A DNA stretch of 64,000 nucleotides. Source: Agapanthus africanus. Its lineage: Eukaryota > Streptophyta > Magnoliopsida > Asparagales > Amaryllidaceae. Both the position numbers and the translations under genes were made by a program. The notes below the pieces were generated by a model. It made no database searches and was not told where the DNA came from. It worked only from the letters and a program-made list of their open reading frames with translations. Within the stretch, counting starts at the first letter, position 1. Every line of letters starts with the position of its first letter. Positions 1 through 11,978 of this stretch are shown piece by piece. The DNA is taken from assembly GCA_030015575.1 (NCBI GenBank), contig CM057339.1:697946761-698010760 (forward strand), read 5' to 3'.

Positions 1-1561
1 GTGCAAAAGCCAGCACATAAAGAACCGTTTGATTGGTGCCATACATGCAAGACAAAAAATCCTGATCTTTTTAATGTGCAGTTGCGCAGAATTTTATTAT
101 ATTCCTTATTACATTCCTATGTAGATATGCAAGATGGGATTTAGGGTTTAAAATCTGTGTTATTTCCATGAAGTTGCTTAATGAGGAATAGTTCCATTGT
201 TTGTTAACCAGAGATTACAAATAGCTGGAGAATCAGTTTCAGAACATATCAGTTTCAGTTAGAGTCCTACTGATAGGTAGCAAGTTTTAAGGAGAAACAC
301 TTTTATAGCTCCAACCTCGTAAGACATCTTTAAATTACATCCGGAGAAGTCAAAGGCCCCTAATAAAATCATAAACATGGCGACGACTCTGCATTAAGTA
401 ACTAACCTACTGATGACTTTATGTTCCTCTAAACTGTTATGGTGATGATGAGAATTTATTTTCGTGTGCCGACTACTTAATATCTGGCATGAACATAAGA
501 TCTGTTTTCTTTTAATGATATTTGAATTATTTGCACTTTTTAGTAGATTGCCAAAATAAACTATCGTTGTTCATAATCGTTGAGAAAGCTTAAGATAATT
601 TTATGTTGTTTATATATCACATGCCTTTCCCCTGCTACCCTGCTCTATAGCTAATTTGAGCTACTCCTTGCCCATGGCCCTGTTTTCCAAGTGAACCATG
701 AAAGAATCCATGTAAAAGAATTAACTGCTAAATATCCGTTTTCTAGTGTTCAAGTTTTGAGATTACAGTATTTAGTTCTAATTGTGCCTCGCTATTGTTG
801 AAGAGATGCAGGAACTAAAGGCACAACATGCTTCTGTTATGACAAGCCCTTCCTGCGCAGAGCATCGAGACATTACTGTTCTTGTTGCTAGCTATGTATT
901 GTCTTAAGATTCGAAATCTATCGTATATTTATTTTTAGCTTGTGCCGTGATGAGTTGCATCCATCATTTCTGTTGAGACGATTTAATGTGTGGTTTAAGA
1001 GATGGAACTTCCATCGAATTTATCATCTACTGCTTTGTGTTGATCTGTTGTTATTCCTCTACCAAGCTCCAATGCCTGACAAGCTCTGCAACTAATTTCA
1101 ACCCTATTGTTAAAATTTATCATTTTTCTGCTTCAAGGATGATTTTTTCTTTTTCTTTTTTCATGGAAACTGATGAATTTTCCTGACTCAATTATTAGGT
1201 ACTGCCACTCTTTTAGATCTAAACTCAGTATTGTAGCTTGTTCATCACGTGTACATGCTATAGGTATTTGTGCAAGTACTTTCTTTCTTTGTGATTTAAG
1301 TAAAAATAAATCCTTTGTTAATGTGAAAGTTAGTTAATTTTTTTAATCAATTATGCCCTTAATTTGAATATATTTATCCTTTTTATCCCCAAAAATCACC
1401 TGGTTTTTCATCCCCTACATCATTCTTCAAATATTCTAGCCCATTTGAGAAGGGAACCCAAGTAAAAGTTTACCAAATCATTCATAAAAAAATTACTGTT
1501 CAGGTCAACTTAATCATTAATTATGCAAGAATATAATCTCTGTAAATTCATCATACTCGGA
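1..1561. other. AT-rich non-coding DNA, no supported gene
   Basis: No long open frame and no recognisable protein. The only coding-like patch is 785-907 on the plus strand, an open frame of about 40 codons with an ATG at 806 and a TAA at 905. An upstream TAA at 779 closes the frame and I cannot place a convincing splice acceptor, so it is not called as an exon. This could be intergenic DNA or the 3' end or an intron of a host gene to the left of the window. Confidence 0.5.
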
Positions 1562-2540
1562 AGGCTAAATGGCAGGAAATACGTTTAACATTTACCCCAA
1601 TAGCAGGAAATACCCTCAGCTTTCTAATACTTAACTTTCTAATACCTGCACTTTCCACCTTCGAGTTTAATGATTCCCAAAACGCTCGTTATATAAATAA
1701 TTAATAAAAAAATACTTTTTTCTCTTCTTCTTATTTACCCTCATTATTTTTCTATATAACCCCTTTTCAAAATTCTGTAAGTTTTTTAAATACCCCAAAT
1801 TTATTAAGTGGCTATTAAGTTTATTTTCTCAATTTAATTTATTTTTAAAATACCAACTTTACTTTCATTATCATCATCTTCTTCATCACAACCTGACAAA
1901 ACTCCACCTTCATCTTCTTCTTTTTCATCCATTAGTCTCATTCATTCTAATTATCTTTTCTTCCTTTTTGTTCTCAAGCTTTTTTTCCCTCACATCTTCT
2001 CCTCTATTTACTTCCAAAATAAGAAACCATAATATAAAAGAACGCAAATTCTAGAAAATTGTAATAAAAAAGAAATATAGAATTATGTAAATCCTAACAT
2101 AATAATCCAAATCAATTAACACTTATAAAATAGAATATCTAAATGAATCAAATATTATAAAAAAACCTAACTCATTCAAATAATTTTTGTTCAGGGAATT
2201 TGAAAACATATAAGGAACAAAAAGGGATTGTAGGGATATTTAAATCTTTTTCGATTCCTATCAAAATACAACATCATTTAATGACGTGTTTAAAAAAAGC
2301 TTAAAGAATTTTGGTAGGTGGGGGTAATATCGAAGAATAATATGAGTACATCAAATTAACATAGAATTTTAGAGGGCATTTCAAAAAACCCTTGATATAA
2401 ATATTTTAATTAAATATTTAAATGAAGTGTATTTTGTGAATCAATTAAAGTTGAGAGGGATAAAGTGCTGTTTTTAGAAAGTCAGAGATATTTCCTCCTA
2501 TTGAGGTAAATGTTGGGATATTTACTATACCATTTAGCCT
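1562..2540. mobile_element. Non-autonomous DNA transposon with long terminal inverted repeats (Mutator-like or MITE-like)
   Basis: The left end (from 1563, GGCTAAATGG) and the right end (to 2539, CCATTTAGCC) are inverted copies of each other. Similarity runs inward for about 125 bp: AACATTTACC, CAATAG-AGGAAATA and CTTTCTAA are found on the left and, reverse-complemented, on the right. The interior is AT-rich and has no transposase. TIRs over 100 bp are typical of Mutator-like elements, but I see no clear 9-bp target duplication, so the superfamily is an inference. The arms differ at many positions, so the insertion is old. Confidence 0.7.
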
Positions 2541-3124
2541 AATCCAAATACAATCAATTCCCCCTCTTTTTTTTTATGAGTTTTGTATGTTGAGTAAATG
2601 CTAGGGATATTTCCAACACCGAGATCCGTATCATTCCTCTCTTTTTTGCGACTTTTGGATGTTGGTAGCATAATTTGCTCGTCTTCTTGTTCAACCGTTG
2701 TTTATCTTACACACATCAAAAAAAAACTCAGGCATCACCTCATGCAGCCCGCGTGCAGGAAGCCAAGGCAGCAATTTTTTTCTTCTTCTTCCAAAGATGC
2801 TTTTATGAGTAAAAGTATTTGGTGGTCAAAGAGCAATTAAAAGATGGATCTTTTTTCTTCTCTTTGCAGAAATTAAACGGATAGAACAGAGTTAGACCGG
2901 TATGAGATTGAGACACGTTCCTTGTTAATCGAATCTTTTGGAAGCAATACCCATGTTATTCTGAATTTACAAATTTGCAACCCAAAAAGTTGTAGGATTT
3001 GAAAGAGGGGGAAGGAATGGTTAAATGGTAAAAAGTTTGGATGAAAGGACAATTAAATCTTTTCATATTTGTCGTTAATACTGTAAGCATGCTAACCGGA
3101 GCTTACAACTTTGCGGCTAAAGTT
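2541..3124. other. Unassigned AT-rich spacer
   Basis: Nothing recognisable. The open frame at 2598-2840 has no protein family features and a low-complexity tail. Confidence 0.4.
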
Positions 3125-3246
3125 TCAATACGCCATGTTTGGTATGGAGTTTCGTTACATAATCGGAGTTTCTTCAAGTTATCTAAACTCAACTCCGAAA
3201 TTCTAACTATGCTATGATTGGCTCTCGTTTTGGAGTCAGGATAAAA

Positions 3247-4054
3247 TTCACTGAACACCTAATGGGTTTGGCCATATGTTAGAAAAACTCCAAAACGCTA
3301 GATTGGTGCAGAAAACCCTCATGAATAACGGTGACATGTTATCACCATTAATGCCACATTACCGCCACGTCAGCCAAACGCCGCCACAGCAGAAAAAATA
3401 CAAAATTTCCCAAACCAGACACGTTTTCCTTCTCCCTCTCTACCCCGAACTAATTTAGCAAAAACCGTTGCCCTAACCCACCGCCGGCACCGCCTTCGCC
3501 GCCTCTCACTATCCTCCCCAACGCCCCCCCCCTCCGGTCCCTCCCCTCAGCTGCTGGACCCCCTCTCCCCCTTCTCCAAATCCCCCAGACTCGACCATGC
3601 CCTCTCAAGCCATGTTGCCTCCTCCTCCTCCACATCCTCCAAACGCCACCTCGCCCAAACACCCAGCTCTCCCAAACACCACGAAACCCACCTCGCCCAA
3701 ACACCCACCTCTCTACCTCCTTCAAACGCCACCTCGCCCAAAAACCACCACCAAACCCACCTCCAAACGCCACCTCGCCCAACTCCGACCACCCTCCTCG
3801 CCTCCTCCTCCGACCACCCTCCTCTTCCCAAGCCCCAAGCACAAATTTTGCCCTTTCCAAATAATTTAATAATAAAATAAATATTATTAGTTACTAATTT
3901 AAATAACTATATTTATTTAAAAACCCAAAATATTCATTTTACATGTTTGCTTAACACCGTCAGCAACTCTTCGTTGTCTATGGGGGTTTTCTGTGCCAAT
4001 CAAACTTTTTGAGGGTTTTCTGAGGTGTGGCCAAGTCCATGGAGGTTTAGTGAA
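3247..4054. mobile_element. Non-autonomous TIR element carrying a proline-rich minisatellite
   Basis: The left arm starts TTCACTGAAC (3247). The right arm ends GTTTAGTGAA (4054). The arms are inverted over about 90-100 bp, sharing TTGGCCA, AGAAAA, ATTGG-CAGAAAACCC and CAT-A-AACG in the same order. The interior is C-rich (3470-3850) and can be read as a proline-rich frame on the plus strand (3597-3869) or a Gly/Arg/Trp-rich frame on the minus strand. Neither looks like a known protein; both follow from the repeat. A captured host fragment is possible but unproven. No clear target duplication is seen. Confidence 0.55.
3641..3805 (+). repeat. 41-bp minisatellite, about four copies
   Basis: The word AAACGCCACCTCGCCC starts at 3641, 3724 and 3765, and a variant (AAACCCACCTCGCCC) at 3684. 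Spacings are 43, 40 and 41 bp. In translation it gives a P/T/K-rich tract. Confidence 0.75.
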
Positions 4055-4379
4055 CTTTAGCATTGGAGTTATCTAAACTGTAAAGTTGAGATAACTAGAG
4101 TTAACTAAACTCCAATCTAACTAGAATTTTCTAAACTCCAAGAAAATAAGAGGAAAACTCTCAGTTTGGAGCGTAGAAGACTCCAAACAAAACTTTAAAG
4201 TTTAGATAACTCGATTACTATGCACTTCATTAAAGTTAAAATTTAAGTGCAGATAGGACCTTGCAAACTAGAGTTTGCATACCCTCCATCTCCATTTAAA
4301 AATAAACTCCGGTTATCCCAACTCTATATGTCCAAACAGGGAAAAAGAGTTCCTGCTATTGGAAATCCAATAGCATGGG

Positions 4380-5579
4380 TAGACGTGGCTAATGAAGCGA
4401 GCCAAAACGATTCGTTTCGGAATTCGTTCGCTTCGCTTAACCGGCGAAGCGAATTTTTCTCGCTTCACTGACTAGGCGAGGCAAGACAAGGCGAGAACAA
4501 CAGTAACGAATCTAGAACCCGCTCGCTTCGGTGCTTTTCCTTGCCGGTTCGCGAGGTGAGGCGAGGCAAATTCGCTGAGCCAGACGAATTTTTCGCCTGG
4601 CTCGGTTGCTATTTTTTTAAAAATAAATTTTAAACTTAAAATTAGGCTTAAAATTTGAAATTTAAACAAGTTTTTATATTAAAAAAAATCTTAATCAAAT
4701 TACAATTTTATAATATAATTTGCTGTTATTTTCTTACATTAAAGACCGAATCCACTCGGGCTGCCTACGTATCCCTCCTAAAATATTGCTCTCAATGAGA
4801 GGGAATCGGGTCTACGTAGTTCTTTTTCTATTAATACAAATCTTATTCATTACTCGTCGGTGTTGGTTGTGGTTCCTCCACCTTCGGTATTGGTTTTGTC
4901 CGATCCTGTAAGCTCCTCAAGTAGATAATTCAAGTCAAAGTGATTGCATTTTGTTTCCTGACGGCTGTTGCTTTCCAATCTCGCGAGCAAATCATGCACT
5001 CCATTATATCGTGCGCCAAGCTGCATTTCTTCTCGCTTAATATCCTATTATCTGTACTAAAAACACTTCCCGACGGTACTATGGACACTGGAACAGTTAG
5101 TAAATTATGGACCATAGTAGAAAGCACCGGATACAAATGTCCGTGGATTTTCCACTAGGCTAAAATATCAAAATCATTTATAGTTAAATCTACATCTGAC
5201 TCAGTTTGTAAAAATATTGATAACTCATTTAAAGATGACGATGATGAGGTTACCTAGCCTTTTGTCATTTTATTCTATTGAATAAGTGCTAAAGCTGGAG
5301 TCGAAACACACGAACTGGTTGAGGGTGGTGGTCTACTAGTTCTACCAGAAGAAGATCGTACAACATACAAATCAAACGCTTCATATAAATCACTTCTAAC
5401 GATACTAACATACGTATCAATATCTACACCATGTCCTATGGCCGTGTGGAACCCGGTTATAAGCGCTTCCAAACCTTCTAATTTGATTCTAGGGTCCATT
5501 ACCGAACATAAACAGTAAATAATTGGAACTTCAGAAAAATATTTAGAAATCTTAGCTAGCATAGTAAGTATCAGATGGC
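4380..5579 (-). mobile_element. hAT transposon remnant, 3' end with terminal repeat
   Basis: The left end at 4380, TAGACGTGGC followed by AATGAAGCGAGCC, looks like an hAT terminal inverted repeat (T/CAG-x-GGTGGC type). A subterminal region rich in GCGAAGCG and GGCGAGGC words follows (4390-4610), then the C-terminal part of an hAT transposase on the minus strand. The 5' half and the other terminus are missing; the sequence changes character at 5580, where an LTR-like TGTCACG begins, so that insertion may have cut it. Confidence 0.6.
4930..5562 (-). pseudogene. hAT transposase, C-terminal fragment with dimerisation domain
   Basis: Two frames on the minus strand belong together. The upstream one (5562-5275) has the pattern FSKYFSEVPIIYCLCSVMDP, like the end of the RNase-H-like core of RICESLEEPER-type transposases (usual form: K-Y-W, then a hydrophobic stretch, then LDPR-K). 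The downstream one (5136-4930) contains YPVLSTMVHNLLTVPVS followed by S-x-FST and later CSRDWK, the classic hAT dimerisation domain. Between them the frame reads ELSIFLQTESD and then DFDILA, a stop, and WK; the family normally has two tryptophans here, so the stop looks like a TGG to TAG change. The protein would act as a cut-and-paste transposase, but this copy is truncated and dead. Confidence 0.8.
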
Positions 5580-7023
5580 TGTCACGCCCCGCTCCCCAAA
5601 AGTAGGTGAAGGATGACGTGACATGGTCCGCAACCTAACTGTATTGAAGGTGGTCTATTCAATACAGTTACGTTAAGCGTATGAATATTTAACATGCAGG
5701 ATGTGTATCAAAAACAAAAATAATAAAAGTGAAAGACATTTATTTTCATTAACCAAATTTTATTACATTCCAAAAGAAAGAGTAAAATAAACTAAGCAGT
5801 TTAATTACATTGAAGAGAAACAAAAAGCCCTAAACATGTGGGCAGCAAGAAAAATTAAAACTAGCTAATCTTCCGTCGTCAAGTCTGCATAATCTTTGTT
5901 AGTTGGCTCCACACCTTGATCCTCGTCATAATACTCATTCTCATCTGACGGACATTCCAAAGATAGAGGAAGAAAAGGAAAGTCCTTCAGCGAGTTATAC
6001 TCGGATAGGATTGCCTCATAAGGAAGTAAATGTATAGAAACGAACAGGTGTATATAAATATAATGAATATGATGTACATGGGTATAAAGGTATGAGGAGT
6101 ATATGATTAAGACATGTTGACAGAGATATATGTGAATATGAGTATGTTGTATGAGGTGTATGTGAGTAAAGTTCAAGTCAAGTTAATCGGGTATTCAGTT
6201 TAAGAGTTGGATCAATTTAAATAAGGTGTGTATTGGTGGAATTGACTGGTGGATGTACTCGTATCCTTGAGGTATCCCATAACTAACTGAAAGCAGTATG
6301 CTCGTGCCTGGGGTGGCAATCAATGCGGTAGCGTGAACATCCCCGAAAGGTGTCCTATGACTACTATGGAGTTTTGTCTAGCGTGAATATCACTCAAGTG
6401 CACAGGTATTTTCACCCTTCAGTTCCATAATAAACAACAAGTCTAAACTGGTAAAATATCCACATCCAAGATGCTGAATAATTCGTGTCTCATAAAGAAA
6501 GGTAGATAAGGTAACATGTGGGTATAGCACATGATGTGAGTTTAGTGTTGAGTATCAATAGGTATTGTAAACGTTTTAGCTTGTCAAACAAGGGTCCAGA
6601 TACTTGCGATTATTCTGTTGTGACCACAGAACAGCAACTGGGGAAGTGAAATGTACCGTTTCACTTCCCGAGATCATGATCGAGTAGTAGGGGAATCCGA
6701 GTTCCGAATCTCCTTGCCTAATCAAACTACCCATTCCCGTGATTCGGTATAAAGGTTTTGACGAATTAGAGTTAGTGCATATACATATAGACATGGAATT
6801 TCCACATTGTATGTCATCCACCTATTGGATCATTCGCCCTCAAGTAGGGTTATTATTCGCCCGAATATCGGGTTAGCAGTTGTCCACACATTGGACCATT
6901 CACTCAAAGTAGGATTAGTATTCGCCCGAATATCGAGTTAGTAGTCGTCCACACATTGGACTGTTCACCCTGCCTGCAGGGATCCTCATATATAAGTATT
7001 CCATACCTACGTCCGCGTATTCT
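5580..7023 (-). mobile_element. Possible minus-oriented LTR fragment
   Basis: The stretch opens with TGTCACGCCCCG, which resembles the reverse complement of a plant Ty3/gypsy-like LTR end (the LARD LTR in this window ends CGGGTCGTGACA). It abuts the broken hAT element. No gag or pol domain is visible. The minus-strand frame 6176-5865 is rich in His and Ile because of TATG/TGTA-type low complexity. The other end is not identified; it may be truncated where the copia LTR starts at 7024. Confidence 0.35.
6814..6990 (+). repeat. Tandem repeat, unit 65-66 bp, about 2.5 copies
   Basis: GTCCACACATTGGA-type words start near 6814 (diverged), 6881 and 6946. ATTCGCCCGAATATCG occurs at 6855 and 6920. 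Each unit contains TTCGCCCGAA, itself close to palindromic. Confidence 0.7.
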
Positions 7024-8229
7024 TGTTAGTTATGTATATGCCCTAGAGGCCATTGTTGTACATATGATGTATATTATAGTGGATGCTTGGATATATATAG
7101 ATAGGACTTTCTTGCTCGATATGATAGTATGCTATCTGGTTGCACTTTATCTTAACATGTTGACTAGTATTGGGTTACTGTCTTGCTCTCACATATTGAT
7201 AAAGCCCTTAGGATATGTACTTGACTACTAGGACTATGATAGAGATCATACTAGGGGGCCAGGGTAGTCCACAAGTACATCCTATAACTGTTCCTAGTCG
7301 AGGGTGTATCGAGATAGGGCATCGATACTCCAGAGTAGACTAGCGTATACACATCATGATCCATATGATGGGCGATGGATGATCCTACATCCATTAGTGT
7401 GTGACAACCAAGATGGTGTACGGGTGCTCAGTGTAGACTGGGTACACTGAACGGACTCGCCGAGAACTCCGTGATGGTATTATACCTATTGTCAGATAGC
7501 AGTTCTCTGGTGACACTGGTACAGGTTAGTCTGTAGACCCAAGATCGTCATAGAGTCTTGTGTGATTCCCACTGTGCTTTGACTTCCACCTTACCGCGTT
7601 CAAGAGAATGTGCAAAACGGTGGCTTTTGGGTACAGTCCCGAATCACATGAAGGCAATGAGCGATAGGAGGGGTTTTGTCTCTCCCGGTATTGGGGGTTG
7701 ATATTGCGCTGTGTTCGATTGGCTATAACTGGAAGTCCCTTGCCAGGGATGATATGGAGATCTACTGGTAAGTGTTATCAGCAGTTTCTCGACCTGTTAT
7801 GAGCCTCACATCGACACGACTTATCGGTTACTGGGGTCTGACGTTTACCACCCTAGACCGAATATGCGACATATCAGATAAAGAGACCGGACTGTACGGT
7901 AGTGTTACTGATTGGATTCGCAGGAGTATGTAAAGGCTTGCTTGTTGATCTTCCGGTCGTTCAATACCCGGGTGGCTGTTACATTTAGCTGACCGCTTGC
8001 AGCTTGTGGGTGTTTGATATGATCATCACCTACTGCCGGCGTATTGACGAGTCTTTAGAGTCCTACATAGAAGTTTCCTGGCTCAGGCAAAACGGAGTAA
8101 GAGCACATATGAGATATGTGCGGGAACGAGATTGATACGCGTATGTGATGCCGTATTCTATTCTTGCGATATGTGATATCGGCCGGTTATATGTGATATA
8201 TCCGGGTTATCGGATAAAGTGTTGATTCG

Positions 8230-8232
<3 letters not shown>
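7024..8232 (+). mobile_element. P-family copia LTR, plus orientation, truncated
   Basis: It begins TGTTAGTTATG and continues TATGCCCTAGAGGCCATT, the Angela/BARE-type LTR opening. It matches the P 5' LTR (from 21537) in order: CCCTTAGGAT, the CGATGGATGATCC region, TTGGGTACAGTCCCGA, CCGGACTGTACGG, GTATTGACGAGTC, and GGTTATCGGAT-AAGTGTTGATTCGATAA. There it stops in an AT microsatellite; the last 1.0 kb of the LTR is missing. No internal region or target duplication is attached, so this is a truncated or solo LTR. Confidence 0.8.
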
Positions 8233-8271
<39 letters not shown>

Positions 8272-8406
8272 GCTCACTTAAATATTTATTATTCTCACTT
8301 ATGATACATTTAACATATATGTGATATATGTTTATTGTATTATTTTCTATTGTTACATAAATATTATATATGTGATATATAATATTGTGACATGCTAGGT
8401 TATACA
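8233..8406. repeat. (AT)n microsatellite and AT-rich linker
   Basis: An (AT)n run of about 36 bp (8233-8269) is followed by AT-rich sequence with repeated TATATGTGATATAT words. It separates two P-family LTR fragments in opposite orientation. Its origin is unclear; it could be decayed LTR sequence. Confidence 0.6.
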
Positions 8407-9121
8407 TGAAGGGTTCCTTAGAATGACAACAAGGTTTCGGGGTGGGGGGGCATCGTGCATGCCGTTTTAAAAATTTTGTCGTTACAAAGAACCCTACGCA
8501 AGAATCGTTAACTAGAGATTTAGTCCGAATAGAATGCAAACATCTTTACATCTAAAAAGATTAAGAATACAACCTTTGTAGACGGTCCTTCTCTTCAATA
8601 TGCTCCGAGTAGTAGCCCCGCGACTCCACAAGGCTTCTCTTGAGACTTTGAACAAGCTTCATTCGTTGCCTTCGCGCCAAAGATGATCCACCTCGAAGCT
8701 CCTACTAGTTCAAGCTACCACTACACTAAACTCTTTAGTGTATGAAACACATCACATTAATTTTCTTGAATGGTGTGAGATGATGAAGTAGGGGATGTTA
8801 AAAGCTCACTAATTTGTGTTCAAGCTTCATGATTCACATCAAATGTGAGGGTTGAAGCTTGAGGCAAAGCAAGAGGAGGAAGAAGAAGCATGAGAGCAAG
8901 CATGAGAAAAAATGGCTAAGTCTTTTGGAATGAACATAATGAAAATAATATCAAGACCTCTCACTCATTCAAGCATGGAATTATGCAATATTAAATTGCA
9001 ACCATGCTTGAATAGTGAGTCAAGAATGAATAAAGAAGTATATAACCCGTGCTTGCAACCATGCTTCAACTTTACACCTCATTTCTATTTTCACAAAATA
9101 GAAAAGAAAATGCCATGCTTC

Positions 9122-9162
<41 letters not shown>

Positions 9163-9498
9163 TATATTTAATGAAGATTAATTAGTGAGCTAATGATATT
9201 AGTTAACATATAATTATATCACATATAATTTATATTACATTATTAAATCAACACTTGATCTAATAATCCGGTTATATTATATACGACCGACTAATATCAT
9301 TTATCTGTAATCACATTATCGAATCAACACTTGATTCGACAATCTGGTTATATCACATATAACCGCACCGATAACAGATGACTGCAAGATTACAATACGG
9401 TATCACATACTCGTATTTAATCGGGCCCACACACATATCACATATGTGTCTTACTTCGTTTCGCTTGAACCAGGGAACTTCTGTGTGGGACTCTAAAG
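8407..9498 (-). mobile_element. P-family LTR 'T', minus orientation, first part
   Basis: From 8407 the sequence parallels the reverse complement of the P LTR end: GGGTTCCT, then GCATCGTGCATGCC, then TCGTTAACTAG, then ATACAACCTTTGTAGA. It runs through the twin ATCAACACTTGAT units (9246, 9325) to 9498, where E1 is inserted; the rest resumes at 19660. The CTCTAAAG/ACTCGTCAATACGCCGGCA site is continuous once E1 is removed. It is more diverged from P than the two P copies are from each other, so it is an older insertion. Confidence 0.75.
9127..9160. repeat. (AT)n microsatellite inside LTR T
   Basis: About 16 AT units. The tail of an adjacent open frame (IYIYIY) comes from this run and is not a protein. 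Confidence 0.9.
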
Positions 9499-11559
9499 TG
9501 TAAGTCCACGTTGCCCACCCCAGTGCTTACGGGGAGGCGGAAAACGGAATAAAAATCGGATTTTTATCATGCTAGGCAACATGGACTAGACAAAGGAGGA
9601 TCTTTGCTAAACAAAAACAAGCTAAAGCTAACTAGAAACTAGCTAAAGGGTAGAATGATTATACCTAGGGCTTTATGTCCTTCTCTCCTTGCTCCTTGGA
9701 GTAGTAGAAAGGGATCACCTTTGTCGTCTTCTCACGTCGAAGAAGGATACACCCGAAAGCCTCAACCTTTGGCTTCAACTTCAAGCTAGAAATAACTAGG
9801 GTGCTAGAAGTGCTAATCCTAGAACCCTAGATGAGAGTAAAAATTATCAAGAAGAGGTTTTTCTCAAGCTCAAGTGTTTCTCAACACATGAGAGGGGAGA
9901 GCTTGAGGAAGAGGAAGAGCAAGAGAGAGAAAGTATATGATAGAATCAGAGAATTATGAAGCATTCTCACATATATGTGTGAATTATTAAAAATAGATAA
10001 TTAGCTTGATAATTGTCATGGTTAATCAAGACATGACCATTATCATTTCATTTTTAATGCAAATTGTAAGGATCAAAGAGCATCTTCCAAATGAAATGAT
10101 GATGGTCAAAGTGTCAACCAAGGTCAACAAGTCAAGTATGGTCAAAATGTCAACAATCCTAACCATGCACAATTATATATATATATATATATATATATAG
10201 CTAATATCAATTAATTATAATACACACATAAACATTAGGGTTAATAAAATGACAATGGTCATTAACCCTAATCAAAGTCCTCTTCCTCTGACTCAATCAA
10301 CTGTGCATTCGCACCCGCATTCGTGATCCGAGGAACACGAATACAAAGAGATAAAACCAATCCCAAACCATATACTAGGATCCGGCTTAAACCAAAGCCC
10401 GCTAGTATAAGCTGTCCGGACAGCAAACGTGCACAAGTGCGCGGATGTGAACGAACCCTGTCGCAAAACCATGCGACCTCTACTCATTTTTCCTAAAGGC
10501 GAATAGCTCTCTATGTGGGACTCTAAAGACTCGACACTACGCTGGCTGTGGGTTTAACCACAGACCGCAAGCGGCGCTAGCTGTACGTAACGGTCCCCAG
10601 GTAGATGCCGATAAGAAGACTGACGAGGTAACCCCATCTGAACTCCTACTGAGCCTGTATGTGACAGTCTCCGTACAGTCCGGTCTGTTCGTCTGATACA
10701 TCGCATGGCGGGCCTAGGGGGCGGTGAACGTCAGTCCCCTAATAGCGATACAAGCCGTGTCGGAGTGTAGCCCAGAACACCCTGAGATAACACCGGAAAC
10801 CTACTAGTATATCTCGCTTGCCCTGGCCAGGGACTACTTGTGTAATGGCTCTCCTGGACACAGCGCGATGTCAACCCCCAATACCGGGAGAGACGAATCC
10901 TGTCTAACCGTCACTGCCTCCAAGTGCTTCGGGACTGTACCCAAAAACTACCTGTTTGCACGACTCCTTTGAGCCGTGGTAGGGTAGTAATCAAAGTGCA
11001 GTGGGAACACACTCGAGGCGAAGTGACAGTGTCAAGTCAGCGGACTAAGCTGTACTCATGTCACCTGGGAACTGATAACTGACGATAGGTATAATACCAA
11101 CCAACAGTTCCCGACGAGTCCTGTCCAGTGTACTCGTAACTTAACGAGCACCCGCATACTATCTCAAGTACGACGTACTGACGGCTGTGGGACAGACCGT
11201 CTCCCACGCTGGGATGAGAAGCGCATACGCTAGTCTACTCCGGAGTATCGATGCCCTGTCTCGATAGTCTAACGACCAGGGACCAGTATAAGGATGTGCT
11301 TATGGATTACCCAGCCCCCACGAGTGTGAGCGCCATCACAACGCTGGTAATCAAGCAAAGATCCTAAGGGCTCTACTAATATGTATATCAGCGATATGCT
11401 AAATGAAACACATGCACATATTAAAGCAGAGACAAACCAAGTAGCATACTACCATTTCGAGCAAGATTGTATATACAACTGTGAATATCCCAAGCTTCCA
11501 TCAAGTAATATACAAACTAGTATGATACAGTAATGGCCTCTAGGGCATATACACTAACA
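9499..11559 (-). repeat. E1 3' LTR
   Basis: 2061 bp, terminal TG/CA. It holds an (AT)n run at about 10173-10199, an inverted pair ATTAGGGTTAAT / ATTAACCCTAAT (10234-10272) containing telobox-like TTAGGG, a 37-nt hairpin (10372-10408), and GTACAGTCCGGTCTGTTCG (10673), which recurs in all LTR families here. Open frames within it are not genes. Confidence 0.9.
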
Positions 11560-11575
11560 ATCTCCCACTTGCACT
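11560..11575 (-). other. E1 polypurine tract
   Basis: Sense GTGCAAGTGGGAGAT directly abuts the 3' LTR. The same tract is at P 29694-29709 and, in minus orientation, at 21490, 30895 and 53465. It primes plus-strand DNA synthesis. Confidence 0.85.
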
Positions 11576-11978
11576 AAGGCCATGTACTGGCGTATCGAAG
11601 ACCTATCATCTCGATCAGCCGCTCGAACTGAGTCTGGGGCAAGGCCTTGGTGAATGGATCTACAGTGTTATCTTCTGAAGCAACCCTCCGAACCTCGATC
11701 TCCTGGCGATCCACGATCTCCCTGATCAGGTGATACCGCCTCAAGATGTGTCTGGACTTCTGATGGGACCTGGGTTCCTTCGCTAAAGCTATAGCCCCGT
11801 TGTTGTCATAATACAGAGGTATTGGGTCAACAATGGACGGAACCACCTGAAGTTCTTTCAAGAACTTCCTCATCCAGACAACTTCTTTTGCGGCATCAGA
11901 TGCAGCGATGTATTCCGCTTCCATAGTCGAGTCAGCAACGGTTTCCTGTTTGGAGCTCTTCCAACACACCGCCCCTCC
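11574..11978 (-). pseudogene. E1 RNase H domain
   Basis: The last part of the copia polyprotein, which degrades the RNA strand of the RNA-DNA hybrid. It has S-T-x-EAEY (catalytic Glu), then YYDNNGAIALA (catalytic Asp), then K-SRHILRRYH, and ends near FTKALPQTQFERL as copia RNase H does. It is in frame with the RT part but separated by a stop codon at 11979-11981, where E2 has Asn. The frame stays open to 11574, next to the PPT, so this is the natural C terminus. Confidence 0.85.

Larger units (their letters stand above)
3125..4345. mobile_element. Possible outer inverted-repeat element around the next element
   Basis: Sequence outside the inner TIR element also looks inverted. On the left (3130-3240) there is a TGTTTGG-TATGGAGTTT stretch followed by ATCTAAACTCAACTCC. 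On the right (4060-4335) there are many ATCTAAACT and ACTCCAA words and a CCAAACAGGG near 4333. This fits a decayed DNA transposon that received a second insertion, but the arms are too diverged to fix the ends by eye. Confidence 0.25.

Noticed and set aside
785..907. Open frame of about 40 codons that looks like a last exon
   Set aside because: Closed upstream by a stop at 779, no convincing splice acceptor and no recognisable protein.
3450..3869. Overlapping proline-rich (plus) and Gly/Arg/Trp-rich (minus) frames
   Set aside because: Both follow from the 41-bp C-rich minisatellite; no domain and no support as a gene.
6814..6990. CRISPR-like regular repeats
   Set aside because: Contiguous tandem units with no spacers, in a plant genome.
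9127..9160. Frames ending in IYIYIY (8912-9160, 10006-10200, 18109-18309, 8207-8539)
   Set aside because: Translation of (AT)n microsatellites in LTRs.
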